Shown here: piece by piece, positions 24,380 to 32,814 of the stretch
Layout of the letters: each line of letters starts with the position of its first letter
Numbering within the stretch: the first letter of the stretch is position 1
Assembly: GCF_026163565.1 (NCBI RefSeq)
Contig: NZ_JAPDKN010000022.1
Location: forward strand, 88,889 to 152,888
DNA: 64,000 bases
Direction: 5' to 3'
Origin: Chryseobacterium sp. YIM B08800
GTDB lineage: Bacteria; Bacteroidota; Bacteroidia; Flavobacteriales; Weeksellaceae
Position numbers and translations under genes: made by a program
The notes under the pieces: model-generated
The model's input: the letters and a program-made list of their open reading frames with translations, nothing else
What the model was told of the DNA's origin: nothing
Database searches by the model: none

Positions 24380-25462
24380 ATGAAATTCTTAAACAAAAAT
24401 ATAATCTTAGCAGCGGCAAGCGTTTCGCTTTTAAGCTGTACTCCAATTTATAAAAAGATGAACGTAGACAAAGAAACTTACGAAGGGCTTAAAGACGGAC
24501 TTTATGCTAATATTCAAACTACAAAAGGTAACCTTATTGTAAAATTTGAAGACAAAAAATCACCGGTAACTGTGGCTAACTTTATTGGTCTTGCAGAAGG
24601 AAAGATTGATAATAAAGCGAAAGCGAAAGGAGTTCCTTTTTATGACGGAACAATCTTCCACAGAGTAATTAAAGATTTCATGATTCAGGGAGGTGACCCT
24701 CAAGGAACAGGAATGGGAGATCCTGGATACAAATTTGAAGACGAGAAAAACGACCTTAAACATACGGGAAAAGGTATTCTTTCGATGGCTAATTCAGGAC
24801 CAAATACCAACGGTTCTCAGTTTTTCATTACTGAAGTGGCTACACCTTGGTTAGACGGAAGACACACTATTTTTGGTGAAGTTGTAAAAGGAACTGAAAC
24901 TATCGATGCCATTGCTAATGTAGAAAAGGGAGCTCAGGATAAACCAAAAACTGATGTTGTTTTAGAAAAAGTAAGCATTTTCAGCAAAGGAGATGAGTAC
25001 AAAAACTATGATGCTGCAAAAACTTTCAACGAAGGAAAGGGTAAAATTGCTGCTAACAATAAAGCTATGGCTGAAAAAGCTGAAGCTGAAGCAAAAAAAG
25101 CTCTTGAAGAATTAAAAGCTGGAATGCAGGTTACAGAATCTGGACTTTATTACAAAATCACTAAAAAGACTGAAGGAAAGGCCCCAAAAGCAGGTGATAA
25201 TGTACAAGTGCATTATGCCGGTAAATTGACTAACGGAACAGAGTTCGACTCTTCATTCAAAAGAAATGAGCCTCTTGAATTCCCTGTAGGAACAGGTAGA
25301 GTAATCAAAGGATGGGACGAAGGAATTTTGTTATTAAAAGAAGGTGAAACCGCTACTTTATTGATTCCACCAGCAATGGGTTACGGAGAAAGAGGTGCAG
25401 GAGGAGTTATCCCACCAAATGCATGGTTGATCTTCGATGTAGAATTGGTAAAAGTTCCTTAA
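24380..25462 (+). CDS. Cyclophilin-FKBP fusion peptidyl-prolyl isomerase lipoprotein
   Basis: A 360-residue lipoprotein (signal ending SVSLLSC) with two different isomerase folds. A cyclophilin domain covers about residues 40-200: GTIFHRVIKDFMIQGGDPQG, GPNTNGSQFFITE and LDGRHTIFGEV. A charged helical linker rich in Ala/Glu/Lys spans 215-250. An FKBP domain covers 255-360: VQVHYAGKLTNGTEFDSS, GWDEGILLLKEGE and PPAMGYGERGAGGVIPPNAW. Dual-family immunophilins of this order have been reported from Flavobacterium. It probably assists folding of exported proteins in the periplasm together with GldI, its operon partner. Confidence 0.92.
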   Translation: MKFLNKNIILAAASVSLLSCTPIYKKMNVDKETYEGLKDGLYANIQTTKGNLIVKFEDKKSPVTVANFIGLAEGKIDNKAKAKGVPFYDGTIFHRVIKDFMIQGGDPQGTGMGDPGYKFEDEKNDLKHTGKGILSMANSGPNTNGSQFFITEVATPWLDGRHTIFGEVVKGTETIDAIANVEKGAQDKPKTDVVLEKVSIFSKGDEYKNYDAAKTFNEGKGKIAANNKAMAEKAEAEAKKALEELKAGMQVTESGLYYKITKKTEGKAPKAGDNVQVHYAGKLTNGTEFDSSFKRNEPLEFPVGTGRVIKGWDEGILLLKEGETATLLIPPAMGYGERGAGGVIPPNAWLIFDVELVKVP

Positions 25463-25484
25463 TCGAATTTCCATAAAAATATAT

Positions 25485-25513
25485 AAAACCGTCTTATTGA
25501 GGCGGTTTTTTTA
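25485..25513 (+). terminator. Terminator of the gldI-PPIase operon
   Basis: AAAACCGTC (25485-25493) pairs with GGCGGTTTT (25501-25509) including a G-U, followed by a T run. Confidence 0.85.
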
Positions 25514-25537
25514 GTATTTTTAAATCTTCATACTTTT

Positions 25538-25570
25538 AAACCTAACAGGTTTTAAAAACCTGTTAGGTTT
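25538..25570. repeat. Perfect 16-bp inverted repeat
   Basis: AAACCTAACAGGTTTT (25538-25553), one A, then its exact reverse complement (25555-25570). Each arm is itself nearly palindromic (AAACCT and AGGTTT), so the element can form a cruciform with sub-hairpins. The preceding terminator already ends the upstream operon, so this is not needed for termination. Confidence 0.85.
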
Positions 25571-25605
25571 AATTTTTAATAATTAGATAATATTTTAGAT
25601 AAATT

Positions 25606-26181
25606 ATGAAAACTAAATTAATTACAGCCTTATTTATTTTTGTTTCTCTGTTTTCTTTCGCTCAAACAAAAGTAAATACAGACGATCAGGCCATCAGAAA
25701 ATCGATGGTCTATTTTGCCAATACGATTAAATATAAAAAGCTAGACCAGACGGTTGATGCTATTTATCCAAAATTTTTCACGGTTGCCAACAAGGAGCAG
25801 TTCACGCAAATGCTAAACATGACCTACAATAATCCGTTTGTGAAAATTGATGTTTTGGATATGAAATTTATTTCCGTTGGAAAACCGGAATTGGTAGAGG
25901 GTGAAAACTTTTCAATTACAAGCTATTATTTAAAACTGAAAGCCGATGTAAGCTCGATGAATGAAGAAATGAAAAAATCTATTTCAGAAATGCTTGCCAA
26001 AAAATATGGTCAGGGAACCGTAGAGTATTTGGCTAAAGAAGGGGCTTATGTCATTAACGCACCCATGAAAATGGTTGCTGTATCAAAAGATAAGAAAAAC
26101 TGGAAAGTAGTTTTTGCAGATAAAGAATATAAAAAACAACTGGCTAAAGTTCTTCCCAAGAAGATTTTGGATAAATTGTAA
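25606..26181 (+). CDS. Exported protein of unknown function
   Basis: A 191-residue protein with a signal peptide (TKLITALFIFVSLFSFAQ). The mature part has an alpha/beta look: KSMVYFANTIKYKKLDQTVD, then IYPKFFTVANKEQFTQMLN, and strands such as FSITSYYLKLKADV. It ends with a basic tail, KKQLAKVLPKKILDKL. It resembles small NTF2-like or conserved Flavobacteriia exported proteins, but I cannot name a family. It is monocistronic with a strong terminator. Function unknown. Confidence 0.75.
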   Translation: MKTKLITALFIFVSLFSFAQTKVNTDDQAIRKSMVYFANTIKYKKLDQTVDAIYPKFFTVANKEQFTQMLNMTYNNPFVKIDVLDMKFISVGKPELVEGENFSITSYYLKLKADVSSMNEEMKKSISEMLAKKYGQGTVEYLAKEGAYVINAPMKMVAVSKDKKNWKVVFADKEYKKQLAKVLPKKILDKL

Positions 26182-26182
26182 A

Positions 26183-26220
26183 AATGTAAAAGCCGATTCA
26201 TGAGAGTCGGCTTTTACATT
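26183..26220 (+). terminator. Strong terminator left of the NACHT gene
   Basis: AATGTAAAAGCCGA (26183-26196) and its complement (26207-26220) form a perfect 14-bp stem with a 10-nt loop. Confidence 0.9.
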
Positions 26221-26281
26221 TATAACCAGTAATTATTTTAGTGATTGAAAATTATAAATTTAATTTGATGTAAAGTTTTAA

Positions 26282-26289
26282 TATTTTTG
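26282..26289 (+). promoter_or_regulatory. -7 box of the NACHT gene
   Basis: TATTTTTG, 17 bp before the start codon. A TTTG at 26264-26267 is closer than the usual -33 spacing. Confidence 0.5.
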
Positions 26290-26306
26290 CTTTTAAACAA
26301 TAAATA

Positions 26307-28292
26307 ATGGACGATTCTTTTGCAATAAAGGATGCTTTGACAATAGCAAGCCCTTTTATAAAAAGTGTTGTAGACACTTTTGTAACTCCTAAACTTGAAA
26401 AATTTAGAAATAGATTAAATGATGAAAAAAATATAAATGCATTGCCTGTAGAATCAAATTTTACAGAGTATTTTCATAGGACATATAAAAGATTGATGGT
26501 AGTAAATACTTTGGTTTTTAATAACTCACAAAGATTTTTAGATGATATTTATGTTCCTTTGACTATCGAGTGTAAAAGTGAAAGAAAAATAAGGTTAAAA
26601 ATAAAAGGTTTTCCTGAAAAACTCTCAAATGATTATTCTAATATTCTGATAACAGATACTGCGGGTATGGGCAAATCAACTTTAATGAAAACAATTTTTA
26701 TTGATTGCATTAATCGCCAGCTGGGTATTCCTATATTCATTGAATTGAGACGCTTGTCTAAAGATAAAACTTTAATTGATGAAATTATTGAACAATTAAA
26801 TTCGATTGATAAAAACTTTGACAAAGAATTACTTTACGAACTATTGGCTGATGGCGAATTTATATTCATATTAGATGGCTATGATGAAATTACGCTTAAA
26901 GATAGAGAAGTGGTTACAACTGATATTCAGGATTTTATTAATAAAGCAAGTAACAATAAATATTTTATCACTTCTAGGCCAGAAAAGGCATTATTAAGTT
27001 TTGGCAGTTTTAGAGAGTTTTACATAAATCCACTAATTAAAAAAGAAGCATATGAACTACTGAGAAAATATGATAAACAAGGTCATATTTCATCGATGCT
27101 TATTAAGAAATTAGAAGAAGAATACTTACAAAATATTGAGGAGTTTTTAGTGAACCCATTATTAGTTTCATTACTTTTTACAGCTTTTGAACATAAGCAG
27201 TCAATACCTTTTAAAAAGCATTTATTTTATCGTCAAGTTTACGATGCGAATTTTGAAAATCATGATTTAACTAAAGGCGATTCTTATATACATAAAAAGT
27301 ATAGTAATTTGGAGATAGATGATTTCCATAGAGTATTACGGCATATTGGTTTTTCATGTTTAAAATCTCAAAAAATAGAGTTTACGAAAGATGAAATATT
27401 GAAACTTATATCAGAAAGTAAGGTATTTTGTGTTGGACTTGAGTTTACAGAATCCAACTTTCTTTCAGATATATTAAAAACAGTTCCTTTATTTAGTGAA
27501 GATGGAAATTATTATAAATGGTCACATAAATCTCTGCAAGAATATTTTGCGGCTCAATTTATTTTTCTTGACGCTAAAAAGAATCAATCTAAAATTATTG
27601 ATTTAATTTATAATCATGCTGACTTAGATAAGTTTATAAATGTTCTTGATTTATATTATGATATGGATTATAAGACATTTAGATACAGGATTGAGTTTAA
27701 AATTTTAGAGGAATATCATAATCATCTTCAAAATTATTACCAAAATTTTAAAAGTGATTTAAATCTTCAATTAATTCCGCTACGAGCAGAAATGACTTTT
27801 TTAAACGAGACTGTCATTTTTTATTTGGATGAAGATATAGACGAAGATGAAGAGGCACATAATGATAATATGACAGATATGATAACTCGTATTTCCGAAC
27901 AAAATAATCTTGACGATATATTAGTTAGTGAGATAAGAATTTTTAAATTACAGAAATTAAATTTATTTCAATATGTACACCCAAAAAATAAATTATTTTA
28001 CATATTCGAGAATAAAAAAAATCCAATTGTGAAAAAATTTAGTAGTGAAAAATATGATTTTTCTTCTAATTTTCCATTTGAATTTAATGAGGAAATTAAA
28101 TTTGCTAGGATTGATTATGTATATAATGATGGTGTTAATAATGAAAAAAATTTTAGAGAAATAAATAGTTTAATTTCAGACTATGTGGATGAAAGTATAA
28201 TTATAAATCATTCAGAGGCAATTAAAAGGTTTAATGAAATAAAGAATGAGATAGATAAAGGTAGTGACGAATTTTTATTGGAGGGTCTTTAA
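26307..28292 (+). CDS. NACHT-domain STAND ATPase, candidate anti-phage protein
   Basis: A 661-residue cytoplasmic protein. A roughly 110-residue helical N-terminus precedes a NACHT module: Walker A AGMGKST (119-125), Walker B FIFILDGYDE (185-194), sensor-1 FITSRP (220-225) and the family hallmark WSHKSLQEYFAA (405-416). The last 240 residues match no repeat domain I know and include an acidic stretch (DEDIDEDEEAHND near 515). No nuclease, TIR or protease effector is recognisable. Bacterial NACHT proteins related to NLRs are known phage sensors. The gene is solitary, notably AT-rich, and lies between two strong terminators among housekeeping genes, as expected of an acquired defence gene. Confidence 0.85.
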   Translation: MDDSFAIKDALTIASPFIKSVVDTFVTPKLEKFRNRLNDEKNINALPVESNFTEYFHRTYKRLMVVNTLVFNNSQRFLDDIYVPLTIECKSERKIRLKIKGFPEKLSNDYSNILITDTAGMGKSTLMKTIFIDCINRQLGIPIFIELRRLSKDKTLIDEIIEQLNSIDKNFDKELLYELLADGEFIFILDGYDEITLKDREVVTTDIQDFINKASNNKYFITSRPEKALLSFGSFREFYINPLIKKEAYELLRKYDKQGHISSMLIKKLEEEYLQNIEEFLVNPLLVSLLFTAFEHKQSIPFKKHLFYRQVYDANFENHDLTKGDSYIHKKYSNLEIDDFHRVLRHIGFSCLKSQKIEFTKDEILKLISESKVFCVGLEFTESNFLSDILKTVPLFSEDGNYYKWSHKSLQEYFAAQFIFLDAKKNQSKIIDLIYNHADLDKFINVLDLYYDMDYKTFRYRIEFKILEEYHNHLQNYYQNFKSDLNLQLIPLRAEMTFLNETVIFYLDEDIDEDEEAHNDNMTDMITRISEQNNLDDILVSEIRIFKLQKLNLFQYVHPKNKLFYIFENKKNPIVKKFSSEKYDFSSNFPFEFNEEIKFARIDYVYNDGVNNEKNFREINSLISDYVDESIIINHSEAIKRFNEIKNEIDKGSDEFLLEGL

Positions 28293-28315
28293 AAGAATAT
28301 AAATTGAATAAAAAG

Positions 28316-28333
28316 CCGCCCCTCTCAGGGCGG
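28316..28333 (-). terminator. GC-rich terminator of the DUF6261-like gene
   Basis: CCGCCC and GGGCGG with a 6-nt loop. On the minus strand it is followed by CUUUUUAUU and lies 10 bp past the stop of the gene at 28344. It also shields the end of the NACHT gene. Confidence 0.88.
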
Positions 28334-28343
28334 TTATCTATTA

Positions 28344-29084
28344 CTAAGGCCTCTTCGCATCCTCACTTCCCATTCTTCTTGAAAGAACCACATTCGAGAA
28401 ATAATTCCTTCCATTATTGATAATGGTAAGAATATCTTTGTAATAGGTATCTTCTTTCACAGAAGCCATTGCAGCGATATAGTTGGTCATTGTTTTGTAA
28501 TCTGAAGCCAGTGTTTTGCGGAGAGCTTTAACATCTGCTACTACTTTTTGAGAAGTTTTAAAAGACCTTTGTGCAAAAAGTTGATTGAATGCTATGTTGG
28601 AATCTGAAAGATGATTCACAAACTTTTCAATTCCTAAAGTCGTTACAGCATTGCTAAATTCAGGAGACTGTAATCTTCCAATCAGCGAATTGAGCCTATT
28701 GGTTTCAGATTCGTAAGAATCATCTTCTACATCTTTATATTCTGAAAGCAGAAGCTGTAAAAGATTGTAAGCATCGGCTTCAACTTGTGTTTTTGCATTC
28801 CTGTAAGGTTTTAAGGAAGCCCTCAGTGAAAAAATGTCGGAATCTCTCACTTTGTCGAGTTTAGCAATCTGCTCCGATTCTTCACTGGCTCTGATTTGGT
28901 TTAGAGCCGAATTATAAACAGGAACTTGCATCTGCAAAGCATCGTAAAGTTTTTTAAAATCTAAATCGACACTAATGTCTAAAGTTGTTGTACTGAAATC
29001 TTCAAAGAATCTTACAATCAACTGTCCAAATTCTGCGTTGTGTAAAGCCGCAATATCAAGCGGAATCAATTTAATTTTACTCAT
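28344..29084 (-). CDS. DUF6261-like helical protein
   Basis: A 246-residue, predominantly helical protein beginning SKIKLIPLDIAALHNAEFGQ. The phrase LHNAEFGQLIVRFFEDF and the spaced helices of the central part resemble the Bacteroidota DUF6261 family, from memory rather than a search. There is no signal peptide or membrane span. Function unknown. It has an unusually long upstream region: the nearest -7 box is about 245 bp away, with two tandem hairpins in between. It sits directly next to the NACHT gene, but convergent. Confidence 0.7.
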   Translation of the reverse strand: MSKIKLIPLDIAALHNAEFGQLIVRFFEDFSTTTLDISVDLDFKKLYDALQMQVPVYNSALNQIRASEESEQIAKLDKVRDSDIFSLRASLKPYRNAKTQVEADAYNLLQLLLSEYKDVEDDSYESETNRLNSLIGRLQSPEFSNAVTTLGIEKFVNHLSDSNIAFNQLFAQRSFKTSQKVVADVKALRKTLASDYKTMTNYIAAMASVKEDTYYKDILTIINNGRNYFSNVVLSRRMGSEDAKRP

Positions 29085-29372
29085 TTTTGTGTATTATTTA
29101 AGTTAATGTTTTAATTTATTTTTTGATTGGTCACAGAAAAGTCTCATCCTGAAAATTGGCAAGCTTTCCGGTGACCAATTGGCGTGAAATAATTTGGGTT
29201 GTTAAAAAACAGTTGCCGTTTGAACTGCTATTGTTTGGGTTCTTGTAAAACGGTCGCCGTTTATAGTTGACGAAGGCGCGGAGAAAGAAATGTGGCATTT
29301 TTTTTCATCGTAATTATTGTTGTGCTAATCAAATATAGGATAATTTTTAATAAGTTAAAAAAAAGAAATTTC
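29085..29372 (-). other. Long leader region of the DUF6261-like gene
   Basis: A minus-strand TATATTTG (29337 to 29330) matches the -7 consensus and implies a roughly 240-nt 5' leader. Within it two hairpin-forming copies of a similar motif occur on the minus strand, AAACGGCGACCGTTT (about 29270 to 29256) and AAACGGCAACTGTTT (about 29220 to 29206), 50 nt apart. No gene is visible. Function unknown. Confidence 0.4.
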
Positions 29373-29527
29373 TTCCGTCACTTCGAGTAGAGTTTTGTAA
29401 AAACTTGTATCAAGAAGTTTTGGATGAGAAGATAAGTTTTGTCCTTTGGCTCACTAAGTTCTCGATACATTTTTCTCCGCTGCGCTACGAAAAATACTCG
29501 AACTGACGGGTGCTCGAAAAGACGGAA
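29373..29527. repeat. REPIN-like inverted repeat pair, copy A
   Basis: Left half 29376-29417 begins CGTCACTTCGAGTA and ends GTATCAAGAAG; the right half 29457-29508 is its inverted counterpart, ending CTCGAACTGACG. TTCCGTC/GACGGAA closes the outside. Each half contains a small internal hairpin. Related copies lie at 63463 and 63709. Confidence 0.8.
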
Positions 29528-29599
29528 AATATTTCTTAATCAGAATAAATTTTAATGATAAAAAAGTAAAAATTAAATTAAATTCTAAAGTCCCAAATA

Positions 29600-29627
29600 T
29601 TACCCATTACCAATTACTTATTACCCA
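29600..29627. repeat. Single-arm heptamer array, TTACCCA type
   Basis: Four consecutive 7-nt units: TTACCCA, TTACCAA, TTACTTA, TTACCCA. No inverted partner is seen nearby. It lies 50 bp upstream of menB and matches the right arms of the elements at 30.5 and 32.8 kb. Confidence 0.75.
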
Positions 29628-29651
29628 TATCAGATTCTCTCCCTAATTCCG

Positions 29652-29659
29652 TATATTTG
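29652..29659 (+). promoter_or_regulatory. -7 box of menB
   Basis: TATATTTG, 17 bp before the menB start. Confidence 0.55.
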
Positions 29660-29676
29660 GGAAAAATTTTTACAAA

Positions 29677-30513
29677 ATGATCGAGTGGAAAACCGTAAAG
29701 GAATACGAAGATATTACTTATAAAAAATGCAACGGAGTGGCAAGAATTGCCTTCAACAGACCGGAAATCCGTAATGCTTTCAGACCAAAAACAACTTCAG
29801 AATTGTATGATGCTTTTTATGATGCATCAGAAGATCCGTCAATTGGGGTGGTTTTGCTTTCAGGAGAAGGACCAAGTTCGAAAGACGGAGTTTGGGCATT
29901 CTGCAGCGGAGGCGACCAAAAAGCAAGAGGTCAGCAAGGGTATGTAGGGGAAGATGGAAGACACCGTTTGAATATTCTTGAAGTTCAAAGACTAATCCGT
30001 TTTATGCCAAAAGCTGTGATTGCGGTTGTTCCGGGATGGGCAGTTGGTGGCGGTCACTCGCTTCACGTAGTTTGCGATTTGACGCTTGCGAGTAAGGAGC
30101 ATGCCATTTTCAAACAAACTGATGCTGATGTAACGAGCTTTGACGGTGGTTACGGTTCTGCTTATCTGGCTAAAATGGTTGGACAGAAAAAAGCACGTGA
30201 AATCTTCTTTTTAGGAAGAAATTATAATGCTCAGGAAGCTTTTGATATGGGAATGGTGAATGCTGTAATTCCTCACGATGAGCTTGAAGATACTGCTTAC
30301 GAATGGGCGCAGGAAATTTTAGCTAAATCTCCGACTTCAATCAGAATGCTGAAGTTTGCCATGAACCTTACAGACGACGGAATGGTTGGTCAGCAGGTTT
30401 TTGCGGGCGAAGCAACACGTTTGGCGTACATGACTGAGGAAGCAAAAGAAGGTAGAAATGCTTTCCTTGAAAAAAGAAAACCGGACTTTGGGAAAGACCA
30501 GTGGATCTCTTAA
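29677..30513 (+). CDS. menB: 1,4-dihydroxy-2-naphthoyl-CoA synthase
   Basis: MenB closes the naphthoquinone ring in menaquinone synthesis. This 278-residue crotonase-fold protein has the MenB-specific segments FNRPEIRNAFRPKT, FCSGGDQKARGQQGY, VPGWAVGGGHSLHVVCDLTL (oxyanion hole) and DADVTSFDGGYGSAYLAKMV (catalytic Asp/Tyr region). Length is standard. menA lies 2.3 kb downstream after two PH-domain genes, so the pathway genes are loosely clustered. Confidence 0.97.
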   Translation: MIEWKTVKEYEDITYKKCNGVARIAFNRPEIRNAFRPKTTSELYDAFYDASEDPSIGVVLLSGEGPSSKDGVWAFCSGGDQKARGQQGYVGEDGRHRLNILEVQRLIRFMPKAVIAVVPGWAVGGGHSLHVVCDLTLASKEHAIFKQTDADVTSFDGGYGSAYLAKMVGQKKAREIFFLGRNYNAQEAFDMGMVNAVIPHDELEDTAYEWAQEILAKSPTSIRMLKFAMNLTDDGMVGQQVFAGEATRLAYMTEEAKEGRNAFLEKRKPDFGKDQWIS

Positions 30514-30524
30514 AATATAAATAA

Positions 30525-30564
30525 TAAGTAATAGGTAATGAGTGATTTCATTACCTATTATTTT
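30525..30564. repeat. Inverted heptamer-array element downstream of menB
   Basis: Left units TAAGTAA, TAGGTAA, TGAGTGA (30525-30545); right units TTACCTA, TTATTTT (30551-30564). The central arms TAATAGGTAATGA (30529-30541) and their complement (30548-30560) pair perfectly over 13 bp, so it may terminate menB. Confidence 0.75.
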
Positions 30565-30718
30565 GTAATTAATTTTTGGTTTTCTAATGCTGATCTACTG
30601 CGCTATGCTCAGACCTAAACTGAGTTTTAAAATTTAATTTATTCTTTCGGATGATTTTGCAGACAATAAATAATAAGAATCTGCTTTATGTGGAAAATCT
30701 GCGAGAGATTTTTATAAT

Positions 30719-31264
30719 ATGGAACAAAATTTTCAAAACCCACAGATTTTAGATTTCGAAATTCCTGATTTTGAGGATTTAAAATTGACAGCGGTCTCAC
30801 CAAAATACCTCAAGATCATTTTATTTAATCTTGCTTTATTCTCTGTTTTTCTAATCGGAGCGGTTGCTATAGCTTTTTATTTTTTTTATTTCAATTTGAG
30901 TCTAATTCAGATTTGGGCGATTGTCATTGGAATTTTTCTGATGATCGTTTTTCTTTTTCTGAATACTCTGATTGGTTTTAAGTTCAGAAAATACGCAGTG
31001 CGTGAAAAAGATTTGGTGTACCAATATGGCTGGCTGAAACGAAGTGTGATTATTGTTCCGTTCAACAGAATTCAGCATATCAAAGTAGAGCAGGGCTGGT
31101 TTTCTAAAATGTTGGGCTTGAAATCGGTTTCTGTTTTCACAGCCGGAGTAAGCGGTGGAGATGTTACTGTAAATGGACTTCCTGAAGATATTGCTGAAGG
31201 AATTAACTATCATATCAGAGGAACAATTTCGAAAGAAAAAATAGAAAATGGAGGAGAAGCGTAA
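30719..31264 (+). CDS. Membrane protein with bacterial PH (DUF304/bPH2) domain, YdbS-like
   Basis: A 181-residue protein with two membrane spans (about residues 35-60 and 65-85, IILFNLALFSVFLIGAVAIA and IWAIVIGIFLMIVFLFLNTL) followed by a cytoplasmic bPH2 domain: VREKDLVYQYGWLKRSVIIV, PFNRIQHIKVEQGW and FTAGVSGGDVTVNGLPE. Its last 17 bp overlap the next gene, a larger bPH2 protein, so the two are translationally coupled. Such pairs resemble YdbS-YdbT of Bacillus, linked to resistance to small antimicrobial compounds; the exact role here is unknown. Confidence 0.85.
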   Translation: MEQNFQNPQILDFEIPDFEDLKLTAVSPKYLKIILFNLALFSVFLIGAVAIAFYFFYFNLSLIQIWAIVIGIFLMIVFLFLNTLIGFKFRKYAVREKDLVYQYGWLKRSVIIVPFNRIQHIKVEQGWFSKMLGLKSVSVFTAGVSGGDVTVNGLPEDIAEGINYHIRGTISKEKIENGGEA

Positions 31265-32741
31265 TTCTTTTTTTCAACCTCAAAGACAGTCGAAAACGGG
31301 TATCGTATTGCTTTTTCTGTACAATATCGGAATGGTGATTAAAAACTTATGGGTTTTCGTCATTCTTTTTTTTGTCAGAAAAGATAAAATGGAATCTTGG
31401 ATTATTGTTCTTGCAATTATTACCGGACTCTTAATTCTCATTGTTTCTGCGGTTTTACAATATTATCATTTCAAATATTATATTGATGAAGAAAACGAGG
31501 AATTCGTCATTCATGAAGGAATCATCAATACATCGGTAACTAAAATTAAAAAAGAAAATATTCAGGAGGTCAATATTTCACAGCCTTTTGTTCATCGATT
31601 TTTTAATATCTATAAACTCGAAATCGATACTCCTGGAAGTTCTGAAAAAGAAGTGAAAATTTCAGCATTAACGAAACAAAATGCTATTGACCTTAAAAAA
31701 TATCTTTTAACTGAAACTCAACTCGAAAATACTTTAATAAAGGATGTAGAAAATAACGAAAACCAAGAAGTTGAAAAACTTCGTTCCATTAAAATATCAA
31801 CGTTCAGTATTTTAAAATATGGCATTACGGCAAATTATATTCAAAGCTTTTTTGCACTGGTCAGTTTACTGATTTATGGATTTTCTGAGCTGACTAATTT
31901 GCTTAAAAAAGTAGAATTTGATACGCCATTAGATTACGATACTCTAGAATCGCGGTTTTTGGCATTTTCCATTCCTGTTATTCTTGGGATTGTTGTGATT
32001 GTCATTATTGTAGGAATTCTGATTAATACGGTTCGTACATTGATTAAATTTTTCAACTTTAAAATCAGCGAAAATAATCAGAGTTTTTCTTTTGAGTACG
32101 GATTGTTCAACACCCGAAATTCAATTGTCAACAAATCAAAAGTTCAGGTGATTACCGAAACGCAAAACTGGATTCAGAAGAAAATGAAAATTTCTTTTGT
32201 GAAATTTCTTCAGATTGGAAAAAATGAAGAAGATGAAAAGAAAGTTGCGGCCGTTCCCGGAATTAATAATGCTGAAAAATCAAAACTGATTTCAACAATT
32301 TGGAATGAAAATCCGGTTTTTGAAAATGAGTTAAAACCAAATTTCAGATTAATTATCGTCCACACTTTTCAATGGATTGTTCTGCCTTTGCTTCTCGTTT
32401 TCTTTATTGAAAAAGAGTTATTCATAAATTATTGGTTTTTAGCAGTTATCTATGTTGTTCTAGCGGAATTGTTTATTCTGATCTCTTTTAGAAATTTAAA
32501 ATTGTTTTACAGCAAAAGATTCATAAGATTAAAATCAGGAATTTGGGACATCGATAACCGAACTTTTGAGGTAGAAAAGCTTCAAACTGTGAAAATTTCT
32601 CAGTATTTTTGGCAAAGAAAAACAAACTTAGGAAGTATCACTTTTTATACCTCTGCAGGACGCTTCAAAATAGTTGCTTTAAACTTTAAAAAGCTTAAAA
32701 AACTGTTGAATTACTGCATTTATAAAATAGAAACAAATTAA
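31248..32741 (+). CDS. Membrane protein with tandem bacterial PH domains, YdbT-like
   Basis: A 497-residue protein with about six membrane segments in pairs, alternating with bPH2 domains. Segments include GIVLLFLYNIGMVIKNLWVF and LGIVVIVIIVGILINTV. PH-like blocks are YIDEENEEFVIHEGIINTSV, SFEYGLFNTRNSIVNKSKVQ and RLKSGIWDIDNRTFEVEKLQ, i.e. three copies. It starts within the 3' end of the smaller bPH2 gene (17-bp overlap). The proteins probably form a complex in the inner membrane. Substrate or signal unknown. Confidence 0.85.
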   Translation: MEEKRNSFFQPQRQSKTGIVLLFLYNIGMVIKNLWVFVILFFVRKDKMESWIIVLAIITGLLILIVSAVLQYYHFKYYIDEENEEFVIHEGIINTSVTKIKKENIQEVNISQPFVHRFFNIYKLEIDTPGSSEKEVKISALTKQNAIDLKKYLLTETQLENTLIKDVENNENQEVEKLRSIKISTFSILKYGITANYIQSFFALVSLLIYGFSELTNLLKKVEFDTPLDYDTLESRFLAFSIPVILGIVVIVIIVGILINTVRTLIKFFNFKISENNQSFSFEYGLFNTRNSIVNKSKVQVITETQNWIQKKMKISFVKFLQIGKNEEDEKKVAAVPGINNAEKSKLISTIWNENPVFENELKPNFRLIIVHTFQWIVLPLLLVFFIEKELFINYWFLAVIYVVLAELFILISFRNLKLFYSKRFIRLKSGIWDIDNRTFEVEKLQTVKISQYFWQRKTNLGSITFYTSAGRFKIVALNFKKLKKLLNYCIYKIETN

Positions 32742-32743
32742 TA

Positions 32744-32808
32744 TTAGTAATTAGCAATAAGTAATCAGTAATTTTTAAAATTACCTATTGCCCATTACTC
32801 ATTACTTA
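32744..32808. repeat. Inverted heptamer-array element upstream of menA
   Basis: The clearest example: four left units TTAGTAA, TTAGCAA, TAAGTAA, TCAGTAA (32744-32771) and four right units TTACCTA, TTGCCCA, TTACTCA, TTACTTA (32781-32808). The unit TNAGTAA is the reverse complement of TTACYNA. It ends 6 bp before the menA start codon. Confidence 0.85.
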
Positions 32809-32814
32809 TAAATT

